From Peredibacter sp045999315 (lineage in GTDB: Bacteria; Bdellovibrionota; Bacteriovoracia; Bacteriovoracales; Bacteriovoracaceae), in assembly GCF_045999315.1 (NCBI RefSeq), contig NZ_CP174607.1, positions 1,426,001 to 1,490,000 on the forward strand: a DNA stretch of 64,000 nt. Direction: 5' to 3'. The position numbers were made by a program, and so were the translations under genes. Below the pieces are notes generated by a model. The model made no database searches. It was not told where the DNA came from and saw nothing but the letters and a program-made list of their open reading frames with translations. Within the stretch, counting starts at the first letter, position 1; the number at the start of each line of letters is the position of its first letter. Shown piece by piece: positions 35,239 to 43,854 of the stretch.

Positions 35239-35288
35239 TGGGACCTTCTTTCTGGGAAAATTTTTAGAATATGATAATATAGAGTCGT

Positions 35289-35672
35289 ATGAAATACCAT
35301 TTACCACTCGTACTTTATGATCCCGAATGTCCACTTTGTGTGAGATTTAAGCAAGGATTAGAGTATTTAGATAAAAGTCTAAATTTTGTCTCGGTGCGAG
35401 AGGACGAGGTCTATACAAATTTTCCCGAGCTTTCCAGACAAGATTGCATTTCTAAGGTCCATCTTATCACTGTGGATAAAAAGATTTTAATGGGTCCAGA
35501 AGTGGTGGATTATCTGGTTAAAACTCTTCCAGGAGTTTCAAAACTAAGTTGGCTTCTTGATAATGAACAAGGGCAGAAAGTTAAAAATTATTTTTACGAG
35601 AAAGTAGAGGAACTCCGCGAGCTCACACACAAAAAACAAGAAGAGTGTGATCAGTGCCCGCGGAGGAAATAG
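35289..35672 (+). CDS. DCC-family (DUF393-like) thiol-disulfide oxidoreductase
   Basis: The 127-residue protein has the thioredoxin-like start LVLYDPECPLCVRF, where CPLC and the preceding acidic residue match the DCC motif. These small redox proteins are widespread, but their substrates are mostly unknown. There is no signal peptide. Two more cysteines near the end (EECDQCPRR) could bind metal or add redox function. The ATG at 35289 has only a weak upstream GAG. It ends two bases before the metF stop on the other strand. Confidence 0.75.
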   Translation: MKYHLPLVLYDPECPLCVRFKQGLEYLDKSLNFVSVREDEVYTNFPELSRQDCISKVHLITVDKKILMGPEVVDYLVKTLPGVSKLSWLLDNEQGQKVKNYFYEKVEELRELTHKKQEECDQCPRRK

Positions 35673-35690
35673 TTTAGAAGAGTTTAGAAG
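35671..35690. repeat. 10-bp perfect tandem duplication at the metF stop
   Basis: AGTTTAGAAG occurs twice in direct succession (35671-35680, 35681-35690). On the minus strand the first-read copy encodes part of the MetF C-terminus, and the second copy, read one frame over, supplies its TAA stop. A simple replication slip would explain it. Confidence 0.6.
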
Positions 35691-36630
35691 CGATTTGCTG
35701 AATTGCTGTTGCTTTACCCATCGAGTAGAAGTGAAGGCAAGGTGCTTTATGCTTGATCAGTTCTTTTGCCTGAGCAATGGACCATTCAATGCCCACATTT
35801 TTTACTTCGTCATCTGATTTACATTTATCAATAGCATCAATCAGCTCATCCGGCATATCAATGTAGAAGTTTCTTGGAAGATTTGAGATCTGCGACTTCG
35901 CCGTAATGGGCTTTAGTCCTGGAATGATAGGAACAGTGATCCCTTCTGCGCGACACTTCTCTTCAAACTCAAAAAACTTTTTATTATCAAAAAACATCTG
36001 TGTCACGATGTAGTCAGCGCCATTGGCGATTTTTTGCTTAAGGTACTTCAAATCAGTTTTAAGATTCGGTGATTCAAAATGCTTCTCTGGGTATCCGGCC
36101 ACTCCAATACAAAATTTTGTTGGAGTCGGGTTCTGAAGTTCATCAGAAAGGTAGTGGCCTCTATTCATAGAATCAATTTGAGAAACTAATTCATCAGCGA
36201 ACTTGTGTCCGCCATGAGTTGGCTCAAAGTTTTTCTGGCCCTTAATACAGTCTCCACGAAGAGCTAGTACGTTATCAATACCAAGAAAGTTAAGATCAAT
36301 CAGAGCGTACTCGGTTTCTTCTTTCGTGAAACCGCCACAGATGATGTGAGGAACTGTATCAACATCATACTTATGCATTAGGGCCGCACAAATTGAAACG
36401 GTTCCCGGACGCTTACGGATAGATTTTTGCTCTAGAAGACCATTAGGCATCTTTTTATAAACAAACTCCTCACGATGATAAGTCACGTCGATGAATTTAG
36501 GTTTGAACTCCATTAAAGGAGCAATGTTGTCGAAAAGTTTCTGAATACTTTCACCAGTACTCGGAGGCAGAATCTCAAATGAGAAGAGTGTGCCTTTCGA
36601 TTGCTTAATGTGATCTGTTACCTTTGCCAT
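35674..36630 (-). CDS. metF: 5,10-methylenetetrahydrofolate reductase
   Basis: MetF reduces methylene-THF to methyl-THF, the methyl donor used by MetH. The 318-residue FAD enzyme has FSFEILPPSTGES near the N-terminus with the catalytic glutamate, VTYH, ALRGD (LALRGDC, about 116-122) and QMFFDN. It starts nine bases after metH, so metH-metF is one operon working in one pathway. AAGG precedes the ATG. The extreme C-terminus ends at a 10-bp tandem duplication. Confidence 0.96.
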   Translation of the reverse strand: MAKVTDHIKQSKGTLFSFEILPPSTGESIQKLFDNIAPLMEFKPKFIDVTYHREEFVYKKMPNGLLEQKSIRKRPGTVSICAALMHKYDVDTVPHIICGGFTKEETEYALIDLNFLGIDNVLALRGDCIKGQKNFEPTHGGHKFADELVSQIDSMNRGHYLSDELQNPTPTKFCIGVAGYPEKHFESPNLKTDLKYLKQKIANGADYIVTQMFFDNKKFFEFEEKCRAEGITVPIIPGLKPITAKSQISNLPRNFYIDMPDELIDAIDKCKSDDEVKNVGIEWSIAQAKELIKHKAPCLHFYSMGKATAIQQIASKLF

Positions 36631-36639
36631 AATTACCTT

Positions 36640-39600
36640 TTAAAACAAGTTGGCCGACAGCCATCTTTCCATATCAGTTAATGAAATATCTTTTCTTTTT
36701 GCGTAGTCTTCTAATTGATCTCTGCCAATTTTACCAACGTTAAAGTAGCGAGACTCGGGATGAGCAAAGTACCAGCCACTCACAGATGAAGGTGGAACCA
36801 TCGCCATTGAATCTGTAAGAGATACTCCAATGGTCTTCTGAATATCTAGCATGCGGAAGAGAGTTTTCTTTTCCAAATGGTCCGGACAAGCAGCGTAACC
36901 CGGGGCCGGACGAATACCTTGATACTTTTCACGAATGAGTTCTTCGTTGCTTAGAGATTCGGTCGGAACATATCCCCAGTATTCTTTTCTTATTTTGAGG
37001 TGAAGATATTCAGCAAATGCCTCGGCAAGGCGGTCGGCAAGCGCCTTCACCATGATTTGGTTATAATCGTCCTGGTCCTTTTCATATTTCTTAGAGAGTT
37101 CATCCAGACCAATTCCTGTTGTGACACAGAAACCACCTACGTAATCCACTTTGCCGGATTCTTTCGGAGCAACGAAGTCTGCAAGACATGGGTTAGGAGA
37201 AGTCATCTCTTCCATTTGGCGTTGAGTACGAAGCATATGAAGTGTTTCATAGACTTTGTTTTCATTTCCAACTTGAAGCACTTTTTGGTGCTTTCCGTGT
37301 TTTTCACAGGTCCACTCGTGAACCTTATCTTCGACAGCATAAACCTGGATATCATCACCAATTGAATTGGCAGGGAACAGTCCAAAAACAGCTTTTGCTT
37401 TAAGCGACTTATTTCTAACAATCTCTTTAAGAAGCGCCTGAGCATCGTTAAAGAGTTTTTTCGCCTCAGCTCCAACATCAGCGTCATCAAAGATCTTCGG
37501 ATAAGCACCACGAAGACGCCAAGTCATGAAGAACGGGGTCCAATCAATGTATGGAACTAAATCAGCAATTGAAACATCGTCTAAAACAGTGAGGCCAAGT
37601 TTAATTGGCCTTCTGATTTCAGTCCTGTCCCAATCAATCTTTACTTTGTTCTTACGAGCATCTTCCAAAGAAAGGAACTTTTCCTCTTTTTGAGAGGCAG
37701 CGTGAGTGGCACGCATTTTTTCATATTCTTTTTTCTGATCAGCATGAACAGTGGCCTTAGAGTTTTCGTTTAAAAACTTCTCAACCACTGGTACTGCTCG
37801 AGAAGCGTCCGCTACGTGGATGATTGAACCCTGATAGTGAGGATCAATTTTTACGGCCGTGTGAACACGAGAAGTCGTGGCACCCCCAATAAGCAGAGGA
37901 AGTTTAAATTCTCTTCTCTGCATCTCTCTTGCCACATGAACCATCTCATCCAGAGAAGGTGTAATAAGCCCGGAGAGACCAATCATATCAACATCGTGTT
38001 TCTTTGCCTCATCCAGGATCTTTTCACAAGGAACCATCACACCCAGATCAATCACTTCATAGTTATTACAACCAAGAACAACTCCCACGATATTTTTACC
38101 GATATCATGAACGTCGCCTTTAACAGTGGCGATAAGGATTTTTCCGGCACGCTTAACTGCCTGGCCAGATTTTTCGGCCTCGATATAAGGCTGAAGATAC
38201 GCCACGGCCTTCTTCATTACTCGCGCAGATTTTACAACTTGAGGCAGGAACATTTTCCCTTCGCCGAAAAGATCACCCACCACACCCATTCCGGCCATAA
38301 GTGGACCTTCAATAACATCTAGCGGGCGAGAAACTTTTTGTCTTACTTCTTCAGTATCGGCCTCAATATGATCCACGATCCCTTTAATGAGAGCGTGTTC
38401 AAGGCGCTTTTCTACAGGAAGACTTCTCCAAGCATCGTCTTTCTTATCGGCCTTACCTTGGCTTTTTACCTGGCCCGCAAATTCAATTAATCTTTCTGTG
38501 GCATCTGGACGGCGATTAAAAATGACGTCTTCAACATGCTCCAAGAGGTCTTTTGGAATGTCACTGTAAACGGGCAGGGCACCAGCATTAACAATTCCCA
38601 TGTCCATGCCAACTTTGATTGCGTGGTAAAGGAAGGCCGAGTGCATGGCCTCACGAACAATATTATTTCCTCGGAATGAGAAAGAGAGGTTAGAAACACC
38701 ACCGCTTACTTTACAGTAAGGAAGGTTCTTCTTGATCCATTCGGTGGCGCGTATGAAATCAATGGCATAGTTATTATGCTCTTCCATTCCAGTCGCGACC
38801 GTCAGAATGTTTGGATCGAATATAATATCTTCTGGGGCAAATTTCACAGTTTCAGTGAGAATTTTGTACGCTCGAGAACAGATTTCGATTCTGCGCTCGT
38901 AGTTATCTGCCTGGCCCTTTTCATCAAAGGCCATGACCACAACTGCAGCACCATACTTTCTCACTAGACGGGCATGTTCAATGAATTTTGCTTCGCCTTC
39001 TTTAAGCGAGATTGAATTAACAATCGCTTTACCTTGAATACGTTTTAATCCCGCTTCTATCACACTCCATTTTGATGAGTCGATCATGATCGGAACTTTA
39101 CAGATGTCTGGTTCAGAGGCCACAAGATTCAAGAAATTCACCATCACGGCCTCGGAATCAATCATTCCTTCGTCCATGTTGATATCAATGACCTGAGCGC
39201 CGTTTTCAACTTGTTCGCGTGCCACCTTTAGAGCGGCCTCGTAGTTCTTATCAAGAATAAGTTTTTTAAAGGCAATGGAACCAGTGAGGTTGGTTCTTTC
39301 ACCGATGTTTAAGAAGTTTGAACCTTGGAAAACTTTTAAAGGTTCTAATCCAGAAAGTTTTTGAGTGTGATCAAGTTTAGGAAGTAAACGAGGAGTTGCC
39401 TCGACTGCCGCTTCGGCAATGGCCTTAATATGTTCATGAGTTGTCCCACAACAACCACCGATGATGTTCACCCATTTATTATTGAACCACTCCTTGAGAG
39501 TGCTTGCCATGTGAGATGGAGTTTCATCATACTGACCAAATTCATTAGGAAGACCAGCATTTGGATAAACTGAGATGTGGAACGGAGATTCTTTAGCGAG

Positions 39601-40368
39601 AATCTCAATGTATGGTCGCATAAGTTCCGCGCCTAGAGCACAGTTGATACCAATTGAGAGAAGAGGGTAGTGAGAAACAGAATAAAGGAAGGCCTCAATG
39701 GTTTGACCAGAAAGTGTTCTTCCTGAAGCATCAGTGATTGTTCCCGAAACCATCACTGGGAGAGGTTTCTTGTTTTCTTTTTCAAAGTAGTCCGCAATGG
39801 CAAAGAGAGCGGCCTTGCAGTTAAGTGTATCAAAAACTGTTTCAACCAGAAGGATGTCGACGCCACCTTCTACCAGATACTTTGTTTGCTCATAGTAGTT
39901 TTTTACGAGTTCATCGAAGTCCACAGCGCGGAAGCCTGGATTATTTACATCTGGAGAAAGGGAAGCGGTTTTTGTTGTTGGGCCAATTGATCCCGCCACA
40001 AAGCGAGGCTTGCTAGGATTTTTCTTGGTGTATTCGTCAGCACATTTGCGTGCAATCTTCGCTGCTTCCAGGTTAAGCTCAGGAACAAGATCTTCCATGT
40101 GATAGTCAGACATGGAAATACGAGTACAACTGAATGTATTGGTTTCGATAATATCAGCGCCGCTTTCTAGATACTTCTTGTGAATCTCTTCAATCACATT
40201 CGGTTTAGTAAGAACGAGAAGATCGTTGTTACCTTTTAGGGGATGTTTCCAATCTTTGAAACGCTCACCACGGTAGTCTTCATCCTGAAGTTTGTATTTT
40301 TGGATCATGGTACCCATGGCACCATCAAGAATGAGCACGCGCTCTTTCAGAAGATTTTCTAAAGTCAT
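36640..40368 (-). CDS. metH: cobalamin-dependent methionine synthase
   Basis: MetH transfers the methyl group from methyl-THF to homocysteine through cobalamin. At 1242 residues it has all modules in order. The homocysteine domain has its zinc cysteines in INCALG (about 243) and GGCCGT (about 304-305). Next come a pterin-binding domain, a cap plus B12 domain with DVHDIGKNIV (about 750), and the SAM-dependent activation domain at the C-terminus. The frame is open to 40425, but GAGG at 40377-40380 places the start at 40368 (MTLENLLKERVL). It is the first gene of the metH-metF operon, with a good promoter upstream. Confidence 0.97.
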   Translation of the reverse strand: MTLENLLKERVLILDGAMGTMIQKYKLQDEDYRGERFKDWKHPLKGNNDLLVLTKPNVIEEIHKKYLESGADIIETNTFSCTRISMSDYHMEDLVPELNLEAAKIARKCADEYTKKNPSKPRFVAGSIGPTTKTASLSPDVNNPGFRAVDFDELVKNYYEQTKYLVEGGVDILLVETVFDTLNCKAALFAIADYFEKENKKPLPVMVSGTITDASGRTLSGQTIEAFLYSVSHYPLLSIGINCALGAELMRPYIEILAKESPFHISVYPNAGLPNEFGQYDETPSHMASTLKEWFNNKWVNIIGGCCGTTHEHIKAIAEAAVEATPRLLPKLDHTQKLSGLEPLKVFQGSNFLNIGERTNLTGSIAFKKLILDKNYEAALKVAREQVENGAQVIDINMDEGMIDSEAVMVNFLNLVASEPDICKVPIMIDSSKWSVIEAGLKRIQGKAIVNSISLKEGEAKFIEHARLVRKYGAAVVVMAFDEKGQADNYERRIEICSRAYKILTETVKFAPEDIIFDPNILTVATGMEEHNNYAIDFIRATEWIKKNLPYCKVSGGVSNLSFSFRGNNIVREAMHSAFLYHAIKVGMDMGIVNAGALPVYSDIPKDLLEHVEDVIFNRRPDATERLIEFAGQVKSQGKADKKDDAWRSLPVEKRLEHALIKGIVDHIEADTEEVRQKVSRPLDVIEGPLMAGMGVVGDLFGEGKMFLPQVVKSARVMKKAVAYLQPYIEAEKSGQAVKRAGKILIATVKGDVHDIGKNIVGVVLGCNNYEVIDLGVMVPCEKILDEAKKHDVDMIGLSGLITPSLDEMVHVAREMQRREFKLPLLIGGATTSRVHTAVKIDPHYQGSIIHVADASRAVPVVEKFLNENSKATVHADQKKEYEKMRATHAASQKEEKFLSLEDARKNKVKIDWDRTEIRRPIKLGLTVLDDVSIADLVPYIDWTPFFMTWRLRGAYPKIFDDADVGAEAKKLFNDAQALLKEIVRNKSLKAKAVFGLFPANSIGDDIQVYAVEDKVHEWTCEKHGKHQKVLQVGNENKVYETLHMLRTQRQMEEMTSPNPCLADFVAPKESGKVDYVGGFCVTTGIGLDELSKKYEKDQDDYNQIMVKALADRLAEAFAEYLHLKIRKEYWGYVPTESLSNEELIREKYQGIRPAPGYAACPDHLEKKTLFRMLDIQKTIGVSLTDSMAMVPPSSVSGWYFAHPESRYFNVGKIGRDQLEDYAKRKDISLTDMERWLSANLF

Positions 40369-40390
40369 TTCCGGAACCTCAATGTTGAAT

Positions 40391-40439
40391 ACTCTAGTGT
40401 ATATTTTATTTAGTAAAAAAGTCAAGAAAAACTCTAGTG
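40391..40439 (-). promoter_or_regulatory. metH promoter flanked by two ACTCTAGTG repeats
   Basis: On the minus strand, TTGACT (40425-40420) and TATACA (40403-40398) are separated by 16 bases, a good housekeeping promoter. The 9-base sequence ACTCTAGTG occurs at 40391-40399, overlapping the -10 and start region, and again at 40431-40439, just upstream of the -35. Such a placement is typical of a repressor. No SAM or cobalamin riboswitch fits in the roughly 23-base leader. Confidence 0.6.
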
Positions 40440-40496
40440 ATTTTAGCTAGTTAAAATATATTTAGGACATCCCTTATTAATCCGATAAGCACCATT

Positions 40497-41252
40497 ATGA
40501 AGGCTTTTAACCTCATCGGTTTTTATTTAATTTTAGGTATTTCCATGGCCCAAGCCCAATATGGGAATCCTAACTATTCGCTTCAGAATAGAAAGCGCCA
40601 ACCGCCTCCTCCTTGTGTCGATGAGAAGTTTGTTCTTCATGCTGAAATGATTCCTCTTAATTTTGAGAGTGGGCGAAGTACTGTTGGTGAAGATCAAATT
40701 GAACCTGTGAAAAGCAAACTGACTTCTTATCTAACTTCCCATGAGATTGAGCTTGTGACCGATGTCATCGTAACTACGAGTTCATCCAAGGCCCCCTTTT
40801 ACACAACCGTGAACGGCAAGAAGGTGCTTGATCCTCAGAGTAATGAGAAGAGTTTATCTCTTGCTAAAGAGCGCGCCACTTTTGCTGAAAAAGTATTGGC
40901 CCCTCTTAAAACTTCTTATCCAAAAATCAATTTTCAAATTGAAGCAGAATTAGCTGGTCCTGATTTTTCTCCTACTGATTTGAATGATCGCTTCGTAACA
41001 AAAATGACTGCTGGTTATGGTGAAAGAGTGGAAGCACTTTTTCAAAGATATAAAACTTCTTTTACGGATCAGGGTGTTGTTCAATCATCTTACGACTTAT
41101 TAGATGAGCAGAAATTTGGAAATCTCTTTCTTGTGAAATTTAAGCCTTTTCATGGAATTAGAATGGTGATTAAGGGCCACAAGCGCGAACTCGTGAAATG
41201 CATTGAGAATAAAGAGAAGATCACTCCTAAACCTGGCGCTTCTAAGCAATAA
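40497..41252 (+). CDS. secreted OmpA-like domain protein, unknown function
   Basis: The 251-residue product has a signal peptide (MKAFNLIGFYLILGISMAQA), a proline-rich linker (RQPPPPC) and a domain with an OmpA-like pattern: LNFESGRSTVGEDQIEPVKSK near 53-73, and later SLAKERATFAEKVL. OmpA-type domains bind peptidoglycan, but key Asp/Arg positions are not all clear here, so binding is uncertain. No strong Shine-Dalgarno sequence is seen. It is divergent from metH and ends within the start of the opposing transporter gene. Confidence 0.65.
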   Translation: MKAFNLIGFYLILGISMAQAQYGNPNYSLQNRKRQPPPPCVDEKFVLHAEMIPLNFESGRSTVGEDQIEPVKSKLTSYLTSHEIELVTDVIVTTSSSKAPFYTTVNGKKVLDPQSNEKSLSLAKERATFAEKVLAPLKTSYPKINFQIEAELAGPDFSPTDLNDRFVTKMTAGYGERVEALFQRYKTSFTDQGVVQSSYDLLDEQKFGNLFLVKFKPFHGIRMVIKGHKRELVKCIENKEKITPKPGASKQ

Positions 41253-42126
41253 CCATTAGATAAAATCCAGAGATAAAAAACGCGAATGCTACAACCAGGT
41301 ACATGTTGGGCAATCGTCTGTGATAGAGGCATTCAAGTAGTGACACCCACACTGGGCCAGTAATAGCAATCGCAGTGAGAGTTCCAACGTGTGCATACTT
41401 TAAGGCCGCTAGATAAAGAGTGAGAGATAAAAAGCAACCACAAATGGCGGAGCCAACCAGCAGAGAGATTTCTCTTTTCCTTAGAATGGTAAGATCTTTG
41501 GCAATGTTAATGTAGCTTTTTGGACTTAAAATTAAAAATCCAAATAAAGCACCAATACAACGAATAACATTCACTTGAAAAGTTTCAAGAGACGGGTCCA
41601 ATTCGTATGCCTCACGTGTAAGCATGACTCCAATCGCATCGAGAGTAATTCCCAGAAATGCCCAAACAAAACTTTTAAGGTCCCAGGAGCCAGTGAGTTT
41701 GTTTCGCTCTAGCATGAAAATAAAGATACAAAAAATCATGCAGATCACGGCAAGGGTTTGATTGAGAGAGAAAAGTTGGCCTAAAAAGAAATAACCATAG
41801 AGGCCAAGCATTAAGGGTTGAAAACTATAAAGAACTAAGGAACGGGCCGGACCCAATGTTGTAAAAGCACGGAACAGAAAAATGTCACCAAAACACAGAC
41901 CGGTGAATCCACTAAAAACCAATAAAGCAATTCCATAATTACTGACTGGTGCCATTTGATTTGTGACTGCCATGGCAACTAAAAAGGCCAAAAAGGCGAC
42001 AAAGACCTTGATTTGATTGATCCACATGGAAGAAAAGCGTTTAGCATAGATTGAAAACACCATACTCGACGTGGAGTAGGTGAGATTTGCGCCAATCGCC
42101 AGAGCATAGACTTCCAGAGAACTCAA
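41242..42126 (-). CDS. EamA/DMT-family transporter
   Basis: The 294-residue protein is made of about ten hydrophobic segments arranged as two EamA repeats, the drug/metabolite transporter layout. FTGLCFGDIFLFRAFTTLG in the first repeat and ALKYAHVGTLTAIAITGPVW in the second are the paired conserved regions. The substrate cannot be told from sequence: members move amino acids, nucleotide sugars or small metabolites. Its start region is divergent from msrB across about 60 bases. Confidence 0.88.
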   Translation of the reverse strand: MSSLEVYALAIGANLTYSTSSMVFSIYAKRFSSMWINQIKVFVAFLAFLVAMAVTNQMAPVSNYGIALLVFSGFTGLCFGDIFLFRAFTTLGPARSLVLYSFQPLMLGLYGYFFLGQLFSLNQTLAVICMIFCIFIFMLERNKLTGSWDLKSFVWAFLGITLDAIGVMLTREAYELDPSLETFQVNVIRCIGALFGFLILSPKSYINIAKDLTILRKREISLLVGSAICGCFLSLTLYLAALKYAHVGTLTAIAITGPVWVSLLECLYHRRLPNMYLVVAFAFFISGFYLMVIA

Positions 42127-42158
42127 ATGTTTGCCTTTGTTAACTTCTTAGAGTGATT

Positions 42159-42170
42159 CTAGTATACTAG
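42159..42170. promoter_or_regulatory. perfect CTAGTATACTAG palindrome upstream of msrB
   Basis: The 12-base palindrome lies 17 bases before the msrB start, in the divergent region with the transporter gene. It contains TATACT on both strands, so it could be a shared -10 element or an operator. The CTAG core is also found in the repeats around the metH promoter. Confidence 0.4.
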
Positions 42171-42187
42171 CTCTCGAGGTGAAAAAC

Positions 42188-42580
42188 ATGAGTACAAATG
42201 AAGATTGGAAAAATAAATTAACACCTGAACAGTTCAGCGTTTGTCGTCTTGGTGCGACTGAATCTCCCTTTTCTGGGAAATATAATAAGCATTATGAAAA
42301 AGGCACCTATGTTTGTGTGGCCTGTGGTCAGGAGCTATTTGGTTCTGAGACCAAGTTTGATTCTGGTACCGGTTGGCCAAGTTTTTCCGATGTCAGAAAT
42401 AACAAAAATGTAACTTTAAAAGATGACTATTCTTACAATATGCACCGAGTGGAAGTTCTTTGCTCGAAGTGTGGTTCGCATTTAGGACACGTTTTTCCTG
42501 ATGGTCCGGGACCAACTCATCAAAGATATTGTATCAACTCTGTTGCGCTTGATTTTGTACCGTCGAATAGTTCAAAATAG
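42188..42580 (+). CDS. msrB: peptide-methionine (R)-S-oxide reductase
   Basis: MsrB repairs oxidised methionine (R form) in proteins using thioredoxin. The 130-residue protein has the zinc cysteines C43/C46 (CVAC) and C92/C95 (CSKC), the FDSGTGWPSF signature, and catalytic C115 in RYCINSVAL. A GTG at 42179 in the same frame is possible, but GAGG at 42176-42179 is spaced for the ATG at 42188. No signal peptide is seen, so it is cytoplasmic. apaG follows within four bases. Confidence 0.95.
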   Translation: MSTNEDWKNKLTPEQFSVCRLGATESPFSGKYNKHYEKGTYVCVACGQELFGSETKFDSGTGWPSFSDVRNNKNVTLKDDYSYNMHRVEVLCSKCGSHLGHVFPDGPGPTHQRYCINSVALDFVPSNSSK

Positions 42581-42583
42581 GCC

Positions 42584-42985
42584 ATGACTTATCCATACGT
42601 TTCTATCAGCAATAACTTCAAAATCGAAATCAAGACTGATTTCGATTTTGATCAGTCTAATCCTTTGCAATATCAGTACCTGTTCCGTTATACGATTTTG
42701 ATCACGAATACTGGAAATGTTCCCGCTCAATTAGTTTCACGTAAATGGAACATAAAAGATGGAAAGGGTGTCGTGAGATATGTCGAAGGTCCAGGCGTGA
42801 TTGGGCAGACGCCGTATTTTGAACCTGGAAAATCATTTGAGTATCAAAGCTTCTGTCCGCTTCCAACAATGGAAGGAGAGATGTGGGGATACTTTAATAT
42901 GGTGGATGATCGAGGGCAAACGTTTAAGATTGACACTCCTGTGTTCCGTTTCCACGTTCCTAAGGAATACATCGATATTTACTGA
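42584..42985 (+). CDS. apaG: ApaG-family protein
   Basis: The 133-residue protein is a single ApaG/DUF525 domain with an immunoglobulin-like fold. The glycine-rich signature GPGVIGQTPYFEPGKSF lies near 65-81. The biochemical role is not settled: it is linked to Co2+/Mg2+ tolerance in enterics, and the domain also occurs in eukaryotic polymerase-interacting and F-box proteins. It lies four bases after msrB, so the two are an operon. Its last bases overlap a small minus-strand gene. Confidence 0.92.
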   Translation: MTYPYVSISNNFKIEIKTDFDFDQSNPLQYQYLFRYTILITNTGNVPAQLVSRKWNIKDGKGVVRYVEGPGVIGQTPYFEPGKSFEYQSFCPLPTMEGEMWGYFNMVDDRGQTFKIDTPVFRFHVPKEYIDIY

Positions 42986-43152
42986 AGGAAATCTTTAAAG
43001 TCCTTCTCTAATTTCTTAAGCGTTTCATCAAGATCGCTTTTTATTTCTTCTTTGCTGATGGCCTCGAAATTTTGATCTTTAACGAGATCATGCATAATGC
43101 GAAGACGTTCAAGCATATTCATGATGTCATGTGAAAGTTTACGCTTATCCAT
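42979..43152 (-). CDS. 57-residue helical protein resembling a histidine-kinase phosphoacceptor helix
   Basis: This short gene starts at 43152, inside the last bases of the FAH-family gene (8-base overlap), and stops at 42979. The 57-residue product is a charged, almost wholly helical protein. The segment KLSHDIMNMLERLRIMHDLV, with histidine 8, resembles the H-box of histidine-kinase dimerisation domains (SHDIxNxL). There is no ATP-binding part. The Shine-Dalgarno sequence is weak (GAG), consistent with coupled translation. Whether it is a phosphate acceptor or just a coiled-coil protein cannot be decided here. Confidence 0.6.
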   Translation of the reverse strand: MDKRKLSHDIMNMLERLRIMHDLVKDQNFEAISKEEIKSDLDETLKKLEKDFKDFLQ

Positions 43153-43741
43153 GCTCAACCAATCTGATTGTATGGTGGATAGGTCCGAAAATTAATTCCA
43201 CCGTATCATTTGGTTTTAAAGGACCCACGCCTTTTGGTGTGCCAGTGAAAACTAAATCACCATCACAAATCGGGAAGAACTCATCAATGTAATGGATGAT
43301 CTCATTGGCCTTTAAAATAGCATCGTTAAGTTTTGCGGTCTGACGAACTTCACCGTTCACTTTAAAGATAAAGGGAGTTTCCTGCCAGTCGCCTTCAAAG
43401 TCCTTCACTCCTCGGATAGGAGTTACGATGGCGGAGTTTTTAAACACCTTAGAAATCTCCCAAGGATGTCCGTTCTCTTTTAATTTCTTCTGTTCATCAC
43501 GAAGAGTGAGATCAAGACCAAGGCCCAGACCAATCACCATTTTTTTATAAAGCTTGAAAACAATCTCACACTCGTAGTGAATGTTCCCACGATGCCAAGG
43601 CAGCACAACTTGACTGTTGTTTTTCGGTTCAATAAATGAACTTTGAGGTTTCAAAAACAACACAGGCCGCTCGGGCGCTTTCTCTTGCATTTCAAGGGTG
43701 TGTTCGGCGTAATTCTTTCCAAGGCAGATGATTTTGTCCAT
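43145..43741 (-). CDS. fumarylacetoacetate hydrolase (FAH) family protein
   Basis: The 198-residue protein is a short FAH-fold enzyme, similar to acylpyruvase/YcgM-type hydrolases. Family features are ICLGKNYAEH near the N-terminus, a metal-binding glutamate pair in HYECEIVFKL, and FTGTPKGVG near the end. The usual metals are Mg2+ or Mn2+. Substrates are often acylpyruvates or oxaloacetate-like compounds, not fixed here. No clear Shine-Dalgarno sequence precedes the ATG. A small helical protein gene overlaps its 3' end. Confidence 0.88.
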   Translation of the reverse strand: MDKIICLGKNYAEHTLEMQEKAPERPVLFLKPQSSFIEPKNNSQVVLPWHRGNIHYECEIVFKLYKKMVIGLGLGLDLTLRDEQKKLKENGHPWEISKVFKNSAIVTPIRGVKDFEGDWQETPFIFKVNGEVRQTAKLNDAILKANEIIHYIDEFFPICDGDLVFTGTPKGVGPLKPNDTVELIFGPIHHTIRLVEHG

Positions 43742-43854
43742 GTTTTGAATGTATAACCAACTAGAATTACTGGCAAATTAAAAAAAATTAATATGGACCA
43801 TTGTCTCAAAGTGTAAGTGCAATCATATTTAAGGGGATAAATAAAGGATTTCAC

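Noticed and set aside
36640..40425. Several plus-strand open frames of 60-160 codons within metH
   Set aside because: All lie antisense to conserved MetH motifs and lack starts with ribosome binding sites or any domain.
40369..40440. SAM or cobalamin riboswitch upstream of metH
   Set aside because: The predicted start leaves only about 23 bases of leader, too short for either class.
43801..43854. TTG start extending the first SulP protein by 18 residues
   Set aside because: The later ATG has a well placed AAGGA and gives the usual SulP N-terminus. The extension has no support.
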